Below, piece by piece: positions 1 through 12,219 of a DNA stretch of 64,000 nucleotides. The notes below the pieces were generated by a model that did not search any database, was not told where the DNA came from, and saw nothing but the letters and a program-made list of their open reading frames with translations. How positions within the stretch are numbered: position 1 is the first letter of the stretch; the number at the start of each line of letters is the position of its first letter. The DNA is from Monilinia fructicola (Eukaryota; Ascomycota; Leotiomycetes; Helotiales; Sclerotiniaceae): contig VICG01000008.1 of assembly GCA_008692225.1 (NCBI GenBank), forward strand, positions 1,313,001 through 1,377,000, in the 5' to 3' direction. The translations under genes were made by a program, and so were the position numbers.

Positions 1-3000
1 ATGTTTAAATCAATGTCAGAATCAAAATATGGATAAGAATAGAACCCACCATACTGTAGGTGTGCTAGAACATGCGGCGACGATCTGTCTAACTGCACTC
101 AAAGCACACTGGCACTACCAATAGAGATGCTCCCTCACCGTACTCTGTACTCTTCATTAGTTTTTGATGACTACTTATCCATCCCACTTGCTTCCACGTC
201 AAATAAGCCTAGGGGCTTCAACTACCAGTACTAGTATATTCATGAACAAGTCCTTCACCTCCTCCACCTCCTTCACGTCCTTCGCCTCCTTCACCACCCC
301 TGTCTCAAATCCCAATGCCAGCAATGAGTAAGCCTTAAGAGCAAGCTTACATGGAATCAGGATCAATGTGGGTGGTCCCCGAAGCTTAAAAGACGCCAAT
401 CAATTAGACCCCTGGTCAATGCGTTTTCACAATTCCAGATTGGCCTCTTTCTCCTTTCTTTCTTTTCTTTTCTTTTTATCCTGAGAAATGATCCGAGTAG
501 CATCAGCAAGTAGAGGATTGGATGATTGATGACTACATTTTATACGGGAGAGATGGATTTCCTTTTAGGTGTTTTCTACACACGACATACGAATAGATAG
601 ATACTGACTGACCGACTGACTGACTGACCGACTGTAATCCAGTACGATCTCAAGAGTACCATTATTTCTAAAGAAAGAGTAGAAGAGAAATGGAATGGTG
701 GTTGAGAATCCAATCTAACCTAATCTAACCTTGACAATGACTGAATGATACTGAATGAATGATAATGATGCGATGAACACAAACACAAAGCTATCCTACC
801 CTACTGAAGTACAAGTTGTCGGATATTTTCTTCTGTCACTCACTCACTCACCCACCATCTATCTATCTACTAATTCGGTACTCAGTTGGTATTAGCTGCG
901 ACTCCAAACTTTTTGACTCTTTCGATATCTACCCCCAAAACCTACCCAGAAACGCCACATCCTCGTCTCATTTGGTCAAGAAGCGCTTGGGAAATGACAG
1001 AAGTTAAAGTGTGCCTATACGACGTTGGTAAGAAAAATGACCAAAACCTTCCCAGATTTATTTATATTATTGTAATTCAAAGGACGTTCAAAGGCATACG
1101 GTACAGACATCGCTAAAAAACGTACAGCGCCCCTGGTCTTGTAACTGCAAGCTGCAGACTTTCTCGAGTCCGATGGTCATGCCCAGATCTTTTTTCCTTC
1201 TCCGAATGCTGCACAGGATGAAGCAAGCAGGCAGACCAGCACAAAGGGAAATTTGTGTACAACATGAATGAGAACTCAACTTGAGATATAAGAGGGTTTC
1301 GTGTAACCCCAAATCTATTTATTTTCTAGCATCGGCTAATGACGAGAGGGTTTAGCTGATTGTCAGTTGTTGTGTAGTAATCATTTCAAATAAAATTCTC
1401 AGGATGACAGTATTCTTTCACAAAAGAAGCTTCAGCCATCAACCTCAGAGTCGGTACCAGCCCAAAATCTGGGAAAACCTTAACTCTAGCATCGAAACCA
1501 AAAAGTAGTTTGATGACCCAAGCACTTTCCCTCATCTTTCATCTTTCCCCAAAGTCTCAAAGGTTTAGTTTTCTTACCCTTTCCTTGGCTCCAAGCCGCC
1601 CGAGCTAAATTGTTCAGCCAGAACGCCTTTGGGACACTCGCATACGCCGAACAAAGTCCTGGGGGGACTATCCCGGTCATCGAGCATGGGGGTGGTGTAT
1701 GAGCCAGCTCGAGATATCCTGGCTAAATCATAGTCGTGTTGTTTTTTGCTTATGCGAGTTCTTTTTAGTAATCGCGTGGAGTTGAGCCGACGGGGTGATT
1801 ATTGTATGGAGATTTAAACGTTGGGATGGTCTTGGACGTGAATCATGAACAAGAAGAGTCGTTCGATGAAGAGCTAATAGACGGACGATATGAAGAATGT
1901 CAAGCATATACGATACACTACTGTCTAACGCTCTCGCAAACCGAAAGCTCCTAGAATCTATGCCGTCTTTCTCATCATATGATGTAAAGTCAAGCTTTTC
2001 ATTAGCTATCTACTCACGTACGTGAGTAATAAAGGCAGAAGGAAGAATCGATTGCAAGCAATGCGATGCACAAGCAGGTAAATATACAATATTACTAATA
2101 ACCAAATGCAATCCTTGTTCAACGCACCTGGGCATGTCTAGGTATCAGAAAAAGGAAAAAGCATATAGTTTTAAATGAATATTACTCAAATGTATTCCCT
2201 TTTGATATCGTCAAGCTGTCATACAATTTAATCTTACGAATAGACAACGTTTGTATTGAAAGAAAGAATAAGAAACAATAAAAAGTAGAATTGAATGCGA
2301 AGGTCTTGGGTCGGGATATCTAACCTCCATAATAATCTCTATGATTTTTGCAGAACGTAAGCACTTTAAATCTATTCAGCGGCAACGGCAGCGGCAGCAG
2401 CCTGTGAAATTGTAAGGGACGCAGCAATATACAATTCATGTCCTAGGCGTGTAGCAAGCAGAGAAAGACGAAACGCAACGAAACGAAACGAAAACATTAT
2501 TGATGGCTCATCAATGCAGTTGATAACATCATAAACGTCTAATTCAGTCTAATTTCATCTAGGTCGTCGTATTTCATATTACTCCTCTCTCTCTGAGGAT
2601 ATAAGGAAGAACCCCTTCCATTCAATCTCATCTCAGATGCGGCCTTCCTACTCGTCCGATCTACCTGCGACGCTGTTACTCTTCCACATATTCGGACTGC
2701 AGTACATGTACATACATATATCCATACATATTACATACACATATGAAATTCAGATATCCCTACACGACCACCAGTGGGCCAATGTCGAAAAGAAAATCGG
2801 CTCAATCATCTATCTCTATGTAGCTATCACCACAGCCGAAACCCAATACAGTCCATCCATCCATCCATACACCCACACATGCATACAAAAGACATCTTAT
2901 GAGAATCATACAAGATCAATACCAGTGGTCAGTCTATCTGTCATATCAACCAGTCCGTTCTATCACAAACGAATCGTATCGTACCGTACCGACCAAACAT

Positions 3001-4309
3001 CTCAAAACCAAATTCAAAATCAGACTATACTAGAACGGACATCTATCATTCATATTGTCCGAACTATCCCCTATTCAGAAACGATAACCTTAGACCTTGA
3101 AACTCCACCCAATCCAAGTACACACAGCGACAACTATTCGAATCAAACAACCCTAACAATCTTAACCTAAATCTAAACTTTCTACCCCAGATCCCTGATT
3201 GTCCCCTCGCTCAATTAATCAATCGACACGCTCCGTCCCAGTCCCAGTCCGGTCCTAGTCCTAGTCGCAATCGCAACACTCCATGCCCTATTCCAGTCTA
3301 GTGCTAATATGATTATATTGGGAGAAAAAGAGCTCGGAGGTATCCAGCCCATTAAATCCATATCACACTAATTAATCTAAATCGCTCTCAACCTGGAAAC
3401 TCTTTTTTTTTGGGTATCTACACCCAGCACAGCTCGGAAGAGCTTAGCCTTATACACTAGCCCTCCTTACTATTACCAGCTCTACGTCTAGCCAGAATTA
3501 TATACTTTCGATTACATTTGATTTCATGGAATACGATACGATACGATAGGATACGATACGATACATCTCTACGGAGGTATTTGAGATTTGTTAACCTAAT
3601 TGCATTCACTACCAACCTATCTACCGTGCCTAACCATACTCTTCCACAAGGCTAGCCCATCAACCCCCAAAGACATTAATAAAGGGCCCTGCTTCACCCC
3701 TCCAGCTCCGACCAAAAACTCCAGACCAGACGTAGATGCATCTGCACCCACACCAGACCACAGTACCTCCACAAGCACAGACCATCCTACCAGACCCAAT
3801 AACCTACATAAATCAAGCAGACGCCTCCCCGGCCGCCATCCAGGTGATCGACACTCCACATTCTCCATTCCAGTAACTTTACACTACCAGCTACTGTACG
3901 AACCTGCGAGATCGACTGAACTCTGAGTATTCCACCGTCTTTTTTGACATATATTCAAGATCTAAGGAATTCCCAAGATCAACTGAAAATATCAAACTCT
4001 TGTCAACAGTCGTTTGCTCTTCTTATCTTGATCCTTTACCTGGCGACCCATCACAATCAACATCATAATCACAAGCAAAGAAGCGTTCGAAAGAAGGAAA
4101 TATCCCCACTCCCCATTTTTGACTTTGTTCCCTCGTTCCATCACCTCGGCTGTGCATCTACCCGCATCTCCCATCTTGGTCTGAACCAATACTTTCCCAC
4201 GCGCCAACGACGAATTTCTTGATTTTTTGGACCAGAGAAAAGGAAGAACCATCGAGACTAGAGCCCTTCCTTCACCGTGGACTTCTCTCAATAATCTTTC
4301 TCAATAACA
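1..4309. other. Gene-poor region upstream of the C2H2 gene
   Basis: No open frame here looks like a conserved protein. The stretch holds short repeats: GACT-type repeats near 605-633, a TCCA run near 2850 and an ATACG run near 3532-3565. From about 2640 to the C2H2 start the plus strand is poor in G and rich in C, A and T, which is typical of a long fungal promoter and 5' leader. The 177-residue open frame at 2637-3170 has biased Ser/Thr/Ile/His composition and is probably chance. The last several hundred bases probably contain the C2H2 transcription start, but I cannot place it. Confidence 0.5.
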
Positions 4310-5703
4310 ATGGAGACTGCCCAGAGCTTCACAGCTCGTCGGCCTGCTGCATCCAACCTCCCAAACTTCCAGCTGCCCCCTCCAGAGCCCCTTGGAATGC
4401 AACACCACAAATATCCACAACAATCCAACAACTATATGCACGGAACGACGAACAGCTCTTCCCAGCCAGTTCCCGCTGTCGCCAACAATGTATTAACCCC
4501 GCCAGCCGGGATTCCTCATGACGGTTTAAGTCCTCTAACATCCAGTGTCAATAGTGGGAGTTCTGGTAGTTCTGCAGCGGGCGTTCCTCCTTATCAACCC
4601 TCTGGTTTCTGGCCAAACTCCCAATCTGGAAACAATTACACATTTAGTTCTGCCCCGCCCATGAGTGCGCCGTATGCTCAGCAGCAACAGCAACAAGGCT
4701 ATATGAGCAGACCCTTGTACTCGCCCTCCATGAACAACTATCCTGGAACACGAAATCCTAATTCTCCCCCTTCATCAGAAGGCCTTCCACCCTCTTCATA
4801 TGAAAGTCTTCCACCCTTTACCACCCCCATCCCAATGTCTGGCTCAGGTGGCCAACAACAAAATCTTCCCACGCTCGCACCGCAGAATTCACAGCACCAA
4901 ATGAATAACCACAATCTCATGAACCTCCAGTCCTCCTCCCAGGCACCACAGCAAGGCAACGTAGCAGCTGCTGAAAATTATGGTGGACGAGCCCCTCCCA
5001 CCCCAAATTACTACCCTTCATCTTCCACCCCTCAACAATCGTCTTTCCCCGCCTTCGCTCAACAATCGCCCACGCAGCATTCCCCCAATACCTCCTCCGC
5101 TCCCTCCAACCGCATCTCCCCCATCCAGACCCACCACTCGCATTCCATGGGCGCACCCCAAGGCTACCCTTCCCGTCCCACCTACCCACATTACAATCTC
5201 CCGACCCTTACCGCACCTATCATGTCGAATGTTCACCAACCTGGCAGTCAAATGGCTCTCCTCGGCGGAATGGGCAGCATGGCATATCCCCAACAAATGT
5301 CCGGACCACTGTATGGCGGGCATCATCCTCAGCAAATGCCTCACAACGATCGTCCATTCAAATGTGATCAATGTCCTCAATCTTTCAATCGCAATCACGA
5401 TCTGAAGCGCCACAAGCGTATTCATCTGGCGGTGAAGCCATTCCCTTGCGGCCATTGCGAAAAGAGTTTCTCAAGGAAAGATGCATTGAAGGTTTGTCTA
5501 CCATCTTATTCTACATCTTGTGTATTCGAACTAACCCCCAATCTCAGAGACACATACTCGTCAAAGGCTGCGGAACAAAGCCCACCAACGGCACTACAAA
5601 TCCCAACGGAGGTTCTCAATCCCCCATTGACAAGCCAGAGATCTTGAGCGATTCTACCAACGACGATAGCCCGGAGATGATAAAGAAGGAATTGTCCCAA
5701 TGA
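4310..5703 (+). CDS. C2H2 zinc-finger transcription factor (FlbC-like)
   Basis: Two exons, 4310-5491 and 5548-5703, give an intact 445-residue protein. The 56-base intron (GTTTGT...CTCAG) splits the second finger just before its first His. Residues 1-345 are a low-complexity Gln/Pro/Ser/Asn/Tyr-rich region typical of fungal activation domains. Two fingers start near residue 350. Finger 1 is C-x2-C-x12-H-x3-H. Finger 2 is C-x2-C-x12-H followed by a terminal Cys (VKGC), so it is a C2HC variant. The fingers are joined by a TGEKP-like linker (LAVKPF). A short acidic Ser/Asp/Glu tail follows. Architecture and finger wording resemble the conidiation regulator FlbC of aspergilli, which also has two C-terminal fingers; that assignment is from memory and moderate. 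It is nuclear and DNA-binding by inference. No frame breaks were found. A long pyrimidine-rich leader lies upstream. Confidence 0.88.
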
Positions 5704-6040
5704 CAGCCCAGTCTACATCCTCTTGACGAATTTTCTTTCTCTTCTGGCCAGCATACAATGCACACGCAGATTGATATGCTAGCTGGACAGGCTGGTGGAT
5801 GGGTATGCATTCGGGGCCTTGACTAAATGGTACGGGCGTTCGGAATGTGTCTATCTGGATGGGATGGGAATGGGCGGGTAATAACTTACAATGTATGGCT
5901 GGGCGGTTGGGCGGACAAACATCTTCTTGCGGATAGGATAGCACAGAACTCAAGCAAGATGGAGTGGGGGTTTGTGGCGTTTCTATGCAATTCGATTATG
6001 TTCATGAAGGCTGGCTAGCACCTCGACAGATATTCATCTG

Positions 6041-6071
6041 TTTTTTTTTTTTTTTTGTTTTTTTTTTTTTT
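6041..6071. repeat. Poly-T tract
   Basis: Two long T runs separated by a single G, about 330 bases past the C2H2 stop codon. On the other strand this is poly-A. It could be a slippage tract or the trace of an old retroposed A tail, but no element is visible beside it. Confidence 0.8.
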
Positions 6072-7294
6072 GCTTTCTTCAAAAATCTAAAGTTTTCAAT
6101 ATGGGCCGGGTGTGGAATATACTTCCGTGTTTGAGCGGGATTCTTTCGGAGTTGAGGAGTTGATATGTCTATGCGACATTTCGTTTTGGCAGGGCGGGAA
6201 CGAATGGGAAACTGGCTTTGATGAGATGGCTAGCTTTTGGATGCGAACCGAATTGGGACTCTGGTGGAGCTTTGGCATGGGAATTGATTCTGCAGACCTT
6301 TTGAAAACGTATCTGTCTGTATGCTTACCTTCTGTACCCAGGTATGGATAGGATAGAGCGAAAAGTCTTTCCTTCCTCTCTCTCTCTCTCTCTCTCTTTC
6401 TTTCTTTCCCTTCTTTTCTTCTCTTTTTCTCTCTCCTCGCAATTGCAATGCGTTGCGATGATCAAAGGTGGAGCATGGTGGTTGATTCGTGGAGTGGATG
6501 GCATCTTACTTGCTTGCGGATATCGATCGTATTGATCTCTCTCATCAATCTTCTTTGTTGTATTAGCGTCGCCGTTGGTTGAGTGGAGATGGAGGTGGAG
6601 AGTGGGTTTTCCTTTAGCGTGCTACCAAGCTAGTGACATCACTTTCGACATTTTGTCTTTATACCAGAGAAATTCCATTCAATTCAAACTGTTGATATGA
6701 TGAGGATGATGATGAGGATGATGATGGCCACGTTCAATTGAAATTCTGAGATTCTTTTCCGTCTGATTGCATTTTATCATCATCATCATCATCATCCTCC
6801 TCCTCCTCCTCGCATAAAATTGATGATGCTTCTGCGAACGAAAATGCATAAATTATTAGACCGCCAACAGAACATTGATTGAACGTTGAGATGGACGAAG
6901 CAAAAGGTGATGATGAAAGAAGTAGAATCCGAGAAAGACGACATCCATGGATAGGTAAACAAAGAAGAGAAAGGAGGAGAGGAAGGAGGAGGAGGAGGAG
7001 GGGGAGAAGGAGAAGAAACAAGAGGAAAGAGTACACGTTGAATAAAAAGGTCCATCAACCAACTTTAATAAAGGTTAATTATTTCTTTCACTTACTTTTT
7101 ATTAGCATCCAAGGTATTCAAGTCGCTTGAGCTGTCAAGGTTGCTGGTTCTCCATTATGTAAATGAACCTTTTAAGAGGCAAATGGTACGGAATCATCGT
7201 CATTTAGGAGTTTTCCATCTCCACATCTCCACATTTATATGTAAAATGTGAAAATATGATGCTGGATAAAAAACCTTGAGCGATTGGTGAAGAT

Positions 7295-7296
<2 letters not shown>

Positions 7297-7332
<36 letters not shown>
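7297..7332. repeat. (GA)n microsatellite
   Basis: About 18 uninterrupted GA dinucleotides, directly abutting the TA-rich minisatellite that follows. Confidence 0.95.
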
Positions 7333-7334
<2 letters not shown>

Positions 7335-7520
7335 CATTTATATTATATACACTTATATCATATACATTTATATTATACACATTTATATTATACACACTTA
7401 TATTATACACACTTATATTATACACACTTATATTATATACACTTATATTATATACACTTATATTATATACACTTATATTATATACACTTATATATATACA
7501 TTCATATTATATACACGTAT
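7333..7520. repeat. TA-rich tandem minisatellite
   Basis: Tandem copies of a roughly 15-16 base unit of the type ACTTATATTATATAC, with variants carrying TATAC or TACAC ends. Units near 7441-7490 are nearly identical, while the left copies are more diverged. Open frames of Ile/Tyr/His composition across it are repeat artefacts. Confidence 0.9.
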
Positions 7521-10500
7521 ATTATATATATTTTTGAATTAATCTTTATATTCACATTGAAATTCATATTTACATCTATACCTAGATTAACATCTAGATC
7601 CATATTTAGATTAATTACATACTGGCTGATCTATACTTATATATGCCAGGTACTTCCGAGGTTACTTATACTTCCCTACTTATCCCGAACCAAACAACAG
7701 AACATGGTAACGAGATTCGATCATCAACTAATAATAAGTTTACTATTGTACCGCAAACAAGTACCAAGTGGCCGCAACCCAAGAACTCAAAAATACGGCA
7801 TGAAGCAACTACCCGCGACGCCGCAATATGTAAGGTACCTAACCTACCTACTACCTACTTCCCTACTGCTACATGACCTACTCTCGAACCTTATGGCATC
7901 TGATGGCTGAGGACACGATACCAATACAATGGTTCAACCAAGCCCCAATTCCTGTACGATGACAAGGTGCAACGCAAAAATCCACAAAATCTATCAAGCT
8001 TCCGCCGCCGGCGCCAAAACCATCCCACCGCCGGAAACGTGCATCGCGCAAGCAAGCCACGCTCGGGGTCTCCCGGGAAGTTTTCTTCAGGGCTTGCACT
8101 GTGCAGGGAGGTCCACGGGTGCCCGGGACCCTACATTTCGGGACCGTACCGTTTTCCACTCCACAAAATAAGGATGGGTGCACGCAGCCCTTGTTGTCGA
8201 TCGTCTGCTCGGTGCTGGGGTTGGATGCCGTGATAGCCGCTTTGTGGCTTTTGGGGCGGAGCTTGGTGAGGTACAGAGCACTGGACGAAGAAGTACCGCG
8301 ATTTCCTACGAGAGGTGAGATGAAGGATTGAAGATGGGTTCGGAATCACTCTACTCTGAAAAAGAGCGTCCTCAAGAATATACCAGTTCTTCTTCTAGTT
8401 GCAAATATACACTAGGTAACCGTTGACAGATTTCTTTCCCAAATTGATTTGGGATGCCGGGGAGAGCAATCAAAAAGGGGTACGGCGTCCCAAAGTTTCT
8501 ATCGACCCGTGACGAGCGACGAGCATACAAAATCGGTTCGGGCTGGGTTCTTCATGCCCAATTGTCGGTTTGGTATAAGGCATGGGGAAATGTATAATTA
8601 CAACGAGAACGATGGGTCCTCCTCGTCCTCTTTATATGTTGGATAAACGCAGCAAAAAGGCAGTAAATGCAAAGTCAGCACCTGTTAAATCCCGCAGGTT
8701 ATGTAACTCGCCGAGACCTGGGTTTGCGTGTAAATATATCCCAAGGGTCTAGTGAGGGCTTGCAATCTCGAAGAGTTTGACACAACTCAAGCTGTGCACT
8801 GAGGGAGGGACTAGATGAACTTTGTGCTCCTTGTTTCCAAGAGATCTCTTCCCTTGATCTTCTGGACCTCGAAATTCTCCTGGAGGTAAATTCGATGATG
8901 GAGTCTTTGTTTCTTCAGCTATCCTCGCAGAGGTCCATGCTCATTCCAATTGCCCATTTTGTTGGCTTCTAAAACGAGTGATGTACGAGGATTCCAGCCA
9001 TCATACTCCGCCTAAATACAATTCGAGTCAGCCAAATATTGGAGTTGGAGTCACCGCCCATCGAGCTGATTGCCTCGACGACTTGAATTATAACAACCGG
9101 ATAATCAGGGTTATGGTAGCTCCTAGATTAGAGGTGTATTTACTTGCCATGGAAGGATTATCAGGGAAGTGCCTGGCCCTGATGGAAATGATATAAGAGA
9201 TATCATCCGGCTATGTGGACCTTATTAGGCCTTCTTGAAGGGGTATCTGGCAACTGCTGTGAACGATAATCCAGGATTTTCAATCTGGTCTTGAGCGGGG
9301 TGACATAGCTGTCAGCAGTCTCCCATAATATACTCAGAAGGAAGCTCAATATCCTTATGAAGAGAAGAGGGCAAGGAAACCTGCGAATAACAAAAGTAAA
9401 TAAATCAGAATATAACGCTAGCAGGTCTTTTGATTTCCCTCGCAGAAGGGCCAAGCTTACCAGATACGTGCTCACAACAATTTGCAAGCATCACTTCGCC
9501 ATCGGCAGATGCTACCCTTGTTGTCTGTTCAGAATTAGCTTGCCTTCCCATCAACAAGCTTCCTCTGGCCGCAGATCCACGTGGCCCTAAAATCACCAGA
9601 GAACTTTTTCATTGCACTCAACTTGGAGTGCCCTTGGTCTTCGATTCCCGAGCCACATCTGGTCCCGACAAGTCTTGGAGTCCTGAACTGCTGTAGGCTA
9701 CATCTCGCCTCACGCGCATCTTCAGCTAGAAGATCTACGTGCCTATACACACACATTATATTATCCCCGTTGGTATGACTACTGGCCACACTTTCTACGA
9801 TTTTCACAGAACATTACATGGGCAATGTCTCTCCTAGTTCCTGAGAGAGGAAATTAAATTGATCAAAATTTGGGGGAACCGAGCTTCTTGGATTAAGTCC
9901 TTTTCATTTGGGTGCTGTGATTGCATACTTACTGGACATGTAAGAGTGAAAATGGAATGGTAAGGAGATAATGTGTGTTTTTCTTCTTAGTATGGAAGGA
10001 TTCTTAGCTGCAGGCATTTCCAGTTATAGGTGAGATGATATTGGATTGAGAAAATAGACGAGGTTATTTCTTAGGTCTTCAGGGAGCTTAGAAACTCCTA
10101 TGATTCAAGCAGCAGCAAAGAAAGTCTGAATCTTAATCGGATCAGTGAGAAGTGATCTCATATGGCTAATTACTCTCTCCTATCAAGAGTATTCATTGAA
10201 TTTTCTCCATTTTCTAAACGGCAGATATGATCAAATGCATTTACCGGATAAGTAATTATTAATTTCCTAATACCTCCAAGGCAAAGACCTCGTCAAAATA
10301 GGGGCAAGCACCTTGTCTTTTTAATGATCAGCAAAAGCAAAAGTAAGGGGTTCAATATTTGTTCCTCTATCATATTTTTTTCCTTCTGTCCAGCCTCGCA
10401 TAAAAATTGTCTCAGATGCACACATATCTCAGAAGTTGCTTTTCTCCCAGATTCCGAATCCGGCATTGCTTATCTCAAAAGTCTCATTCTCAGAATAGGA

Positions 10501-10581
10501 GCAATCAGTTTCAATTAATACACTTGGAAATTTCAAGTACTATCAGTAACATCATCTCTATTCAAATAATTAGGGGCAGCT

Positions 10582-11723
10582 ATGTTGATGAACTACGACA
10601 TCAGCACCGCCAAAGAAAGTTTTCTGAAGGCAAAACCTCGAAAATTGTTACTCCCATTTATATATCTCACACTCTTCATCCTCTTCATCCGAGCTACAAC
10701 CTCGCACTCTGGAAACTATGGCAATCCATGGAGCGGCATCTCTTCAGCCGGTAGTGCAAATCATACCACGACCGAAGATGTAATCTCAACATCTCCCTCC
10801 AAATCCATCGAATCAAAACCACAACCCCAAATACTCAACGTAACAACCAGCGACAAAGTAGCCGTGATAATCGAGACCCGGCGCTCAGGCAACATCATCC
10901 CTCTAATCCTCCACTTCAGCGCCGTGCTCGGTCCCACCTGGCCCCTCCTAATCTACACGTCAGCCGAAAACTTCGGATCCTTCTCGACATCCGCCGCGCT
11001 CCTCCGCCACCAAGCATCTGGCCGCATCGTCGTGCGTCCTCTCGCGCCCGGCACCTGGTTCAACAACTGGGATTCCGTCTCCGCCTTCTTGACCACCAAG
11101 TGGCTGTGGGAGGATCTGGCGCCTGCCGAACACATCCTGTTGTTCCAGAGCGATAGCATGCTGTGTGCGAACGCGGCCCGGAGCGTCGATGACTTTTTGG
11201 AATACGATCTGATTGGCGCGCCCATCTCCGAGAAGTTCGGGCAGGGCTACAATGGCGGCTTGAGCATGAGGAGTCGGAGCATCATCCTGAGGGTCTTGGA
11301 TGAGTGGAAGTATAGCGAGAATCCGCACCCGGCCGAGGATCAATGGTTTTATGCTCGGTGAGATTTGCGTCCTGGATCGCGGGTCTCGAGGCGCTTTTTG
11401 TGGGGAACGGGTAGCTAATCGGTGTGAAATTACAGGTTCAAAGATTTACAGGATAGGGAGCTTGAAGAGGGTATCGAAGATGGGATTAATCTTCCGAGCA
11501 TGGAAAATTGCGCGGACGTTCGCGGTAGAGACGATTGATCATCCTCATCCTTTGGGTACACCCCCCTTTCCCTTCATCCCCCAAACGCAAGATACAAAAA
11601 TGCTAACGCTAGACCCATCCAACAGGTCTCCATCAACCCACAAGATACATCCAGCAGCACATGGTGAGTCTGGATGAGTGGTGTCCAGAATACAGATTAG
11701 CTACCACAGAGAGACTATCATGA
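10582..11723 (+). CDS. DUF5672 glycosyltransferase-like type II membrane protein
   Basis: Three exons fit: 10582-11357, 11436-11555 and 11626-11723 (introns GTGAGA...TTACAG and GTACAC...AACAG, with a TGCTAACG branch point in the second). A single hydrophobic segment at residues 22-37 follows a short basic N-terminus, as in a type II membrane anchor. The rest matches fungal DUF5672 proteins as I remember them: a start like VAVIIETRR, a central FQSDSMLC, then GYNGGLSMRSR, HPAEDQWF and a C-terminal LGLHQPTRY. The family is thought to be glycosyltransferase-like; substrate unknown. In exon 2 the frame breaks at an AAAA run (11504-11507): the upstream frame reads LPSME and the next conserved stretch FAVETI lies one base out. 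Dropping one A gives 330 codons exactly. The coding GC is well above that of most neighbours. Confidence 0.82.
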
Positions 11724-12219
11724 TTGAAGAGATTATCTATAGAATGGGATAGAATACACGGTGGAAGAATAGCACGCTCGAGACAGAAGACAAATTTGAA
11801 CACTGCCCGGATATCAAATCCAAGTAGATTAAATATAATTTCGTATTTTCATCCAAGCTCAAGACTGAAAAGACATAAAAAAAGAACAAAAAAAGATTTG
11901 TGGATGCCAGGGAGCGCAAACGTGCATGAGACATCCCTTACAATTTCCCATTAATTACCCCTTCGCCGGCCCAGTGCCATCCCAACCAAGTCTGTCTCAC
12001 ATATTTTCTCCCCGCCAACTTGCCAAGCAGAGCCAGCCACCTCTCAGCCAATATTGGACGGAAAGCTGGGGGGTTGTATGGACGGATGGCTTCGTGGCAA
12101 TCCATCTTCATCTCCCTTCTGCTCACTTTCTCCCTCGCTCGTGTAATCCATCGTTGCACATCCTCTCCACAGTGCACACGCGACTTCTTGATCCGATCTC
12201 GAATATCTCATCTGGAAAA
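11724..12219. other. Spacer between the two glycosyltransferase-like genes
   Basis: About 500 bases that must contain the end of the DUF5672 transcript and the promoter of the next gene. The second half is C-rich. No other feature is seen. Confidence 0.5.

Larger units (their letters stand above)
5704..10581. other. 4.9 kb intergenic region rich in simple repeats
   Basis: I see no convincing gene. It holds a poly-T tract (6041-6071), TC/TTTC runs near 6378-6420, GAT/TCC triplets near 6695-6810, GGA runs near 6970-7020, a GA run (7297-7332) and a TA-rich minisatellite (7333-7520). A more GC-rich patch at about 7990-8290 carries overlapping open frames on both strands with no family resemblance. 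Frames near 9200-9800 are short and also unrecognised. Confidence 0.5.

Noticed and set aside
2637..3170. 177-codon open frame with an ATG
   Set aside because: Repetitive Ser/Thr/Ile/His composition, no domain pattern, and it lies in the G-poor leader-like region where stops are rare by composition.
7284..7910. 208-codon plus-strand open frame
   Set aside because: Consists of GA- and TATA-repeat translations (RERE and IYTYI runs).
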